A DNA stretch of 64,000 bases, taken from Cheiracanthium punctorium (Eukaryota > Arthropoda > Arachnida > Araneae > Cheiracanthiidae). The stretch is taken from assembly GCA_038373885.1 (NCBI GenBank), contig JAWZYV010019958.1:310001-374000 (forward strand), written 5' to 3'. Shown piece after piece: positions 57,132 through 64,000 of this stretch; the stretch's first letter is position 1; each line of letters starts with the position of its first letter. The position numbers and the translations under genes were made by a program. The notes beneath the pieces were generated by a model. That model saw only the letters and a list, made by a program, of their open reading frames with translations. It made no database searches and was not told where the DNA came from.

Positions 57132-59364
57132 CAGGGCCGGCCTAAGAGCAAAATGCTGTCCGTGCAAGAATGAGTTTTGGCGCCCCTTACGATGAAAATA
57201 GGTAGAGAAAACCCTCAAAATGTGGTATGGATGCTCTATAACTAAAATTTGTGAGAACGTAATACCTGAATTTGGAATTCTAAAAGGATTAAAAAACAAA
57301 TTTAAAACTAAAAAGTAGTAAGAAATAGTAAACATTAAAGTAGTTAACACCTATTCATTATTATTTTTTTAACAATTGATTTTAGCACTGATTCGTTTAA
57401 TTTTTTTTTTTTAATAACGGGTGGGCACTTGCTGATTTGGCATTTGCCACTACAAGGACCTGAAAGGCATCGGTCATTCTGTTATGGGGGCACCAAACAG
57501 GCGGCCAACGTTATTCCTATGAAGGGACGGACGAGTTAACACTCCAGTCCATGTCGCTAATCGAGCCCGGACTCAAGGTGTGATAGAATGGTTCTTTAGC
57601 CACCAATCGATGTAACGCTACTAAGGACAAGAGAGGGCAAATGCCCTCCCCTAAAATTCAAGAAAATTCAGATATCACCTATTTGAAAATGGTATTTTCT
57701 ACAATAGGAAATATTTTGTCTCCCGAATGTTACGTGCCAATTTACGCCAATGTTAGCCCTTACACCACCTGGGCATAGATTCTTTAACTGACATTTCGAA
57801 TTTTAATTAGTGCACTTTACTGCATTCGCGTAAAAGTAAACGCCAAATAAATTATTTTATTCAGTTTATTGTCATGCCAGGTAGAAAATAACACACATAT
57901 TTTATATCTAAAAAGATTTATTTGATTTAATATTAATGAATAAATTAAATATCAAGTTGAATAATAAATGAACTAAACATGTGTTAATGAATATGGCTAT
58001 CTACACCTGTTCAGCTTTCTCACAATAACGTAGATTAGAGCTTGGAGCCAGTCTCTGCTTTTCAAGTAACATTAGATGAACAAAAGTTAATATATCCAAA
58101 ATGATAAATTGCCTTTAAAATCACATAAAAGCACATAAAATATTTATAATTTTTTCCATATTATTTTTCTATATACGACGAGGGTTGCTCTGAAATTTTT
58201 GAGACAGTGGCAGACGATAGGCGAAAAAAAAAAAATGTTAAAAATTTGAACTTTTTTATGGACGCAGACGATAATTTGTGGCAACAATTTTAATTTATCT
58301 AACCTGGAATAAATTTTGAAAGAAAGGAAAATGAAGCGAGAGAGTTATCGCGCTTATTAGATTTTCAGTGATTTTAAAGTGGAGTTAAATCAACAAGAAT
58401 GCTTTCAACGTCTACAATCAGCATTTGGAAACGAAGCTCCGGAATCTTGAGAGCTGTAGTCCCAGTAAATGCGTCCTTTATACGAAAAGTGTTGATCGAT
58501 GATTATCGTTGTACTTACCAAGTGATACATAGAAGGAACTTAACATTGTATCCGCAGCTATACATAAAATTATTCAAGAAGAACGGCATATTAGAAGATT
58601 TGTTTGTCGTTGGGTCCCCCATAACCGAACACCAAAAAACGGAGTTTCAGAATTTACAAAGAACTCCAAAACTAATTAACGATGGTGACATCGCCTTATT
58701 TCTAAAATCCTAACTGGTGACGAATCGTATACATAATGTTTTTTTACGATCCAACTCGTCAAGAAAGTAAAGTATGGGTCTTCGAAGATGACCCCAAATC
58801 AGCAATGGTGAAAAGACAACGAGCAATGAAAAAATAATTGTATGCCCTTTTCTTCAGAAGGGAGGGGCCAGCTAACTGCTACACCACAAAGTGTCTTCCA
58901 TAAATTCTTCAAGAAGTTAATAAAGGGGACTCATGCTTTATCATGACAATGCAGCTTCTCATACGGCAAGATTGATAGTGGAATTTCTTGAACATAAACA
59001 CATCAAAGTGATAAAATATCCACCCTAATCCCTTGATCTTGCTGTGTGCGACTTTTAGCTAGCTTAAGAAAAATTTACGTGGTCGCCGTTTTTACTCCGA
59101 TGGTGAGACTGATGAGGCTTTAAAAGCATATTTTGCATCGATTCCCAGAAATGGATGGCCAGAGGTTTTTAAACTTAGCCTACAAAACTAAAGTGCATTG
59201 ATATTAGAGGAGATCATTTTGAATACTTCTACAATTTGGTAAGTTTAACTTGTACCATTTAGCTGTATCTCAAAAATTTCTAAGTGACCCTTGTATTTTT
59301 CTCATTTCGACGCCCTTATCAAAACCGGAAGTGTGCGACCGCACACGCATTTAGGCCGGCCCTG
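57132..59364. mobile_element. hAT-type element (CAGGGCCGGCCTAA) containing a mariner
   Basis: 14-bp perfect inverted ends; flanks cttgtgct (57124-57131) and cttgtgcc (59365-59372), 7 of 8. About 1.1 kb without the mariner at 58176-59293. The stretch 57420-57610 is more GC-rich and may itself be an old insertion. Confidence 0.9.
58176..59293 (+). mobile_element. mariner element with degenerate transposase
   Basis: Flanked by TA; inverted ends share agaaatttttgaga (cgagggttgctctgaaattt at the left, acaagggtcacttagaaatt as the complement at the right). Plus-strand transposase remnants run from about 58400 to 59200: TGDESY near 58712 (first catalytic Asp), KVWVFEDDPKSAM, then LYHDNAASHTARLIVEFLEH (second Asp) near 58935 and SLDLAVCDF (third Asp) near 59030. 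Several stops and frame changes interrupt it. Family knowledge: this is the DD34D cut-and-paste transposase. Confidence 0.9.
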
Positions 59365-59609
59365 CTTGTGCCTCGTTCAATCGGCGTCGCATGCCATGCG
59401 ACGTAGAGTTGATAACCTTTAAGCCAGGGATGCAGTCCTAAAATAATGGTGCGCTTAAAGTAAAGCCTGTCGCGTTAGAAATTTTTTTAAGAAGGGGCCT
59501 GGTTTCTTAAATTACAGTTAAATGTTTCTTAGATTACAATCTATCAACAAAGCAACAATTTATGCAACAAAGTAGGAAAAAACAATTAATTTAGAACAAC
59601 GACCACAGT

Positions 59610-59786
59610 CAGGGCCTGACTGTAACACTTTTGTGCCTAGAGCACTTTTCAAATTCTGTGCCCGTAGCCCGCAGCTGACTTAATTTCTGTGCCCCTGTAT
59701 ATCGCTTTAAATGCAATTTTTTGCCCTATTTCTTCATGTTTACCCAGGGCACGTGCCCCAAATGCCCGTGTGATAATCACGGCCTG
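59610..59786. mobile_element. hAT MITE (CAGGGCCTGA)
   Basis: 177 bp, ends CAGGGCCTGACTG and CAGGCCGTGATT inverted, perfect duplication accacagt. Absent from copy A. Confidence 0.88.
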
Positions 59787-59878
59787 ACCACAGTTCCTCT
59801 TTTCTTACAGTATAACATACGGAGAACTCATGATTGACATGACTAGACTGGCTGCCTTCAGCATTCCTATGTCAAAGC

Positions 59879-61549
59879 CAGTGGCGTACCCAGGAATTCA
59901 TTTTGGGGAGTGCATATCGTCATTACCATGAAAGAAGTTATGTATCACTGGGTGAAATCTAAAGAATATCCCATTATGGGCGCCCATATAGGTGTTCGTC
60001 CCCCCCCCCCCCATCACAGCCACTGGTATAGTAAACAATCTTGTAGCATTCTGAAATCTTTCAAATTAATTAAGTTTTCAAGTATTTGAAGACTCAAGAT
60101 GAGCTCCTCAAAATACATGGACGGCTCAAATTACCACCCATGTATAAGTTTCTTGTTTCTCCAATTTAAACCTGTTCAAGAAATTAATATAATTTTCATA
60201 AGTTATTAAAGGTTACAAAATTAAAGATCATGGGGAAAAGTGGTAAATGTACCATAAAGAACGAAAATTCGTATTTACCAGAATCGGCGGAATCCCACAT
60301 CGTTGAGAATTCGATAAAAGTCGTTTAATGATTGAAAAAACAACCACAATTTAAAGAATGGTCAAAAGGAAGTGGTTATAATAAAATGAAAAATTTCATA
60401 AGATCATTTTCTACAAGGTTATATTTATTCTCCCTGTTTGTTTTTGCAAAATATTTAAGACTTCTTCACTTACAGAATTTTTTTTTTTATACATGTATAA
60501 CTATGCATGTATAGCATAGGGGAGGGATGCACCCTCTCCTATTTTTATACATGTATAACTTATGTATAACTGAGACCATTTAAACACATTTCAAATTTAC
60601 TGTTTCTTAAGTAATTTTTTAAACATTTCATAGTTGAAAACGATCTTTCAGTAGTACATACTGTCACAGGCAGAGTGACTAAAGTTTTTAAAAGTTTATG
60701 GATATTCGGGAAAATATCATCATGCGCGTTGCATACTTGTAAAGCTTCTATAGCAGTTAATCTAATCTGTTGTGCCTGTAATTTCTTTTTCCAGAGCTGA
60801 TGTTTTATAATCATTAGCATTCTTAGCATTTCTAATTTGTTTTCATGTGTAGGTATGAGGTTATTTCCAGTAAAACTAAAATATTTATTTATCTCAAAAT
60901 TTCTTTGTGTTTTCTGAACTTTTCTTTAAGATGTAAAATTACAGCATTCAAAAATTTACTACTGTTACGTGAACTGTCATTAATGTATACTTTTCTGCTT
61001 CAAATTGATGTGTGGAATTTTTTTCACAAGATTTTAAAAAACTTAAAAGCGACTACTGATTCTTTTTACTCATTCTCAGATTAAAAAATTAAGAAAAAGA
61101 ATGAAATGAATTTAATTTTATAAAATTATGAACTTAGCAATTCGAGCAAAAGAAAATGGATTGAATGAGATTTCCCGACTGTTCTCCGTTTACGAATACG
61201 AAATCAGAGATTATCGCTAACTGTTCGGAGAGGAGAGAGACACCTTCCATAGAAATAATATAATATTCCACAGATATTCTATGGGGATGCACCCTCTCCT
61301 TCTCTCTCCTCCTCCAAACTCTGGCCCCTGGCCTCATGAACAGAAAGGCAAATTTTTAGAGTCATCAAATACTTTCTATTATTTTTTCAAAAATTCACTT
61401 AGCTGGAATCGTGTTTTCCTTTCATGATGAAAAATGTTTTTTGGAAAAAATCAGGGTTTTTTTTTCCGCAACTGAAATGTATTTCAATTTTGAGAAATCT
61501 TGGGGGGTGCATATGCCCCTTTGCACCCCCCCCCCTGGGTACGCCACTG
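59879..61549 (-). mobile_element. 1.67-kb hAT transposon (CAGTGGCGTACCCAGG)
   Basis: 16-bp perfect inverted ends, perfect 8-bp duplication gtcaaagc; copy A has the empty site gtcgaagc. Carries the end of a transposase at 60560-60829 and an internal duplication of tatacatgtataact (60489 and 60547). Confidence 0.94.
60560..60829 (-). pseudogene. hAT transposase dimerisation-domain remnant
   Basis: About 80 residues: FPNIHKLLKTLVTLPVTVCT, then ERSFSTMKCLKNYLRNS. The TxERSFSxMKxLKxYLR pattern is the C-terminal dimerisation domain of hAT transposases of the ZMYM1-like group. The catalytic core is missing. The frame is intact over this piece. Confidence 0.85.
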
Positions 61550-61649
61550 GTCAAAGCAACCACGTTTTGGCATAAAGTATTGCAACTTATTGTGGAAGTG
61601 GAGGACCATTAAGTTTAATAAACATTGAGGATGACGTATGTTTAACGAA

Positions 61650-62520
61650 ATTCAGTAATCCGTTCAAAAAGAGATATTCTTCCTATAATGCTGTACGCAT
61701 GGAAATAAGCGGGTATATGATGGAATAATATAGAAAAGAATAGAGGACACAAAAACAGGTAGTACAAGGGCCCCACGGAAATGAAGTGTGTACAAATTTT
61801 TGAAACATAGTTCTGCAAGTTCTGGGATTCAGTACCTACAAAATAAAATGCCAGATGTTACATTTGGAACTTTGGACACCTTTTTTTTTGACACCTGATA
61901 CTTTTATTAGCCAGGGCGCAGCCCTGCATTAAAAGGAAGTACGAGAGGTTCCGCTCTGGCCCCCCACTGCACCCCTGCTTTACGCAATACAATTACCCAC
62001 CTTTTGTGAACAGTCATTTTTATCTCACAGCATAGAAAAGCATTTTAGTAATACACGTGAGTTGCATATATTTAAAAATATATACTGTTTCCGAAAAGTG
62101 GTTGGTTATTTATTGTACAGGTTGGCAACTGTACGATAAATAACTAACAATCTGAAGAAAAGTAATGCTTTTTTTTTGGGGTCAGAAATTAAAAAAACAT
62201 CGGAGCAAGAAGGGGTTCATTCCAAATTAACAGCAACAGGAATTAATAATTTAAAATATAAAACTTTTATCCTTAAAATAATTACTCTTGCTAAATGCGA
62301 ATATTTACAGTATAATAGCGGACAAAAGTAATCATAAAATTGGATGATCGAAATATACGTATCAGACACATACGCCCCCCTCCCCCCCCCAAAAAAAAAA
62401 TAAAATCGGCCGGGCTCAAAATTCGGCACAGGTAGAATTTCCCTGCAAAAGCCTGAGTATTTAATCTCGGATAAGAAAAGTCCGAATTTTGGGAAGGGCC
62501 GAGGTCCCCGTGGTCTATCC
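61650..62520. other. Intergenic, nothing recognised
   Basis: No coding similarity; short G/C runs at 62160-62175 and 62375-62395 only. Confidence 0.4.
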
Positions 62521-62532
62521 CCTGGGTATGTC

Positions 62533-62607
62533 CAGGGCCTTCTCTATTCTACTCACCAGAGACGTACAATAGACGTACAACAGAGCAGTGCAATAGAGAA
62601 GGCCCTG
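62533..62607. mobile_element. 75-bp miniature hairpin element
   Basis: Inverted ends CAGGGCCTTCTCTATT, 16 bp perfect, flanked by tatgtc close to both sides. Two gacgtaca repeats are inside. It is the smallest TIR unit in the window. Confidence 0.55.
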
Positions 62608-62639
62608 ATATGTCTGTTCACTGTTCATTCATTATTAAG

Positions 62640-64000
62640 TTGTATTTTCTATTAGACCAATGTCTGTGATTCATTCATAAACCTTTCAACACTTCTCATT
62701 TCTTTTTTAAAACGACACCCAGGTTTTGAAAGCTAACAAAGTTCGAAACAGTATTCCAAATTGGAAATCAAAATCACCAAGCATGAAATTTATTCACTAA
62801 ATACAGTCAAAAGTTGATAAATTTAGCGACAAATCCCTTGAATCGGCAGCACTGATTTATAAATTGCGTACTTCTAATAGTGGTAGTGAATGAAATGATC
62901 ACTAAGTGGTCTACCAAGGTGTGGTCACTTTACCAGGTTCCACTTTAGTTTCATTTGCAGTGGTAGACCTGCAAACTGTTCTATAGAAACAAACTTACAA
63001 ACTTCCACAAAGTGATTCTTTTTTCTTTTTCTTTCATTTAGATTAGCTATAGTGATGTCAGTTTACGAGTGAAACGATTTGGTAGTTCTTCTCCTATTGA
63101 ATAAACTTAATTACTTGCGTGAGGAAAATGTCCGATTTCTCCCGTACGAAGAACAGGTACTCAGCTGGCGTATAATGAATGAGATTTTCGAGCTGAGCTT
63201 CCGCTTAATTTAATTTTAAAATGTTATCAGAACATATATGAACAGTATCATTCGTTGCGTATGTTGTCAACAACAGTTGCGAAATGTCTCACACCTTTGA
63301 TCATACAATCACCGTATAAACTGATAGAATTCTAATGAATGGAAAATATATCTTGAAAGATATGGAAAGAAACCGAAGTCTTATTTAGTTGTAAAAATCC
63401 GGCATTGCCTAGTTTTTACAGCAACAAGGCAGAACAAAGAGCACAAAGCGGATTTCAACCCATTGAAAATAAAAACAATGGTCCTTTTATCTCCTAGAAA
63501 ACCCCCACAGATCGATAGTCTTTTCTGCAAGGCGTGATTTATCAAAGTCCATCATAAATTGCCAGTATTTTAGATTATTAATACTTCCTCCGAGTTCACG
63601 TGTTGATTTCCTCCTCCTTTAAAAGTGTCTGCCTGTGATTGTAATTGGATGTGTAATCCTCCCTCCTTTTAAGCCAAATTGGACCTTCTTGAAAAAACAA
63701 ATAAACAAACTCGTTTTAATTTGTTTTCAGTCCCGAGGCTAAGTGCTGAAGGGTCTCCTGAATCACATGATTAAAATAAATAAAAATAAATAAATAAATT
63801 TAAAAATTGTTAAACTACACTTACTTTTACTGTATTACAAGTAAAATAAATGTAGCTTTTTTCCATTGATGAAAGTACAAGACAACAAGGTATTGCAGAT
63901 TTTTACTACTACATCCTGCCTTAATCTTAAAGCACTAATCATAATCTAAGGCACTTGTCACTAAATTTTAAAAATTAAATTTCTGTTTCAAATGTAATTC
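62640..64000. other. Intergenic, nothing recognised
   Basis: No open frame of note, no paired terminal repeats and no RNA gene that I could identify. Confidence 0.5.

Larger units (their letters stand above)
59428..61640 (+). repeat. Interspersed repeat copy B, with two insertions
   Basis: Homologous to 9420-9762, but interrupted by 59610-59786 and 59879-61549. The halves resume exactly (aaagcaaccacgttttggca). Confidence 0.8.

Noticed and set aside
57421..57610. GC-richer block that looks like another SINE or gene fragment
   Set aside because: The B-box-like gggctcgattag is weak and I see no second copy or target repeat.
1..64000. CRISPR arrays, operons, phage or bacterial origins
   Set aside because: All genes are spliced eukaryotic genes; the tandem arrays lack spacer-repeat alternation.

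Overview
The window is 64 kb of AT-rich animal nuclear DNA with intron-containing genes, GT-AG introns and an extremely dense load of transposable elements. The genes and the repeat profile (many short hAT-type elements starting CAGTGG or CATGGGCGCC, pogo/Tc1/mariner remnants, a tRNA-derived SINE) suggest an arthropod, possibly an arachnid. That placement is inference. There are no prokaryotic features.

Two genes can be read with confidence, both on the minus strand. The first is the Notchless/NLE1 (yeast Rsa4) orthologue, 23055 down to 2397. I recovered eleven exons whose phases all join, giving an NLE (ubiquitin-like) domain followed by an eight-bladed WD40 propeller of about 477 residues. 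Only the last few residues and the stop are missing; they are expected in a terminal exon I could not find, perhaps left of the window. The second is ribosomal protein eL42 (RPL36A/RPL44), 52655 down to 40295, five exons, 105 residues, complete. Both products belong to the 60S subunit: Notchless is a pre-60S assembly factor and eL42 a structural protein. A third, unrecognised two-exon reading frame lies at 25692-25220 on the minus strand.

The rest is mobile DNA, much of it nested. Region 1 (0.8-2.2 kb): a hAT-like element holding a pogo element. Region 2 (2.4-23 kb): NLE1 introns with a 1.5-kb hAT element containing a 280-bp-arm hairpin, several MITEs and two intronic duplications. Region 3 (23-27.9 kb): six short elements, including two pogo/hAT pieces around the small gene. 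Region 4 (27.9-34.8 kb): an inverted pair of 0.55-kb repeats bracketing a SINE that was split by a 3.46-kb hAT transposon. Region 5 (37.7-41.5 kb): a Tc1-like pseudogene split by a TIR element holding a piggyBac-like MITE. Region 6 (43.6-52.7 kb): eL42 introns with tandem-repeat arrays and a 2.1-kb hAT element. Region 7 (53-61.6 kb): SINE copies, a retroposed palindrome, hAT MITEs, and a mariner nested in a hAT element. Region 8 (61.6-64 kb): almost empty.

Many element boundaries are supported by exact or near-exact 8-bp target duplications, and several insertions have a paralogous empty site elsewhere in the same window, so the order of insertions can be read directly.
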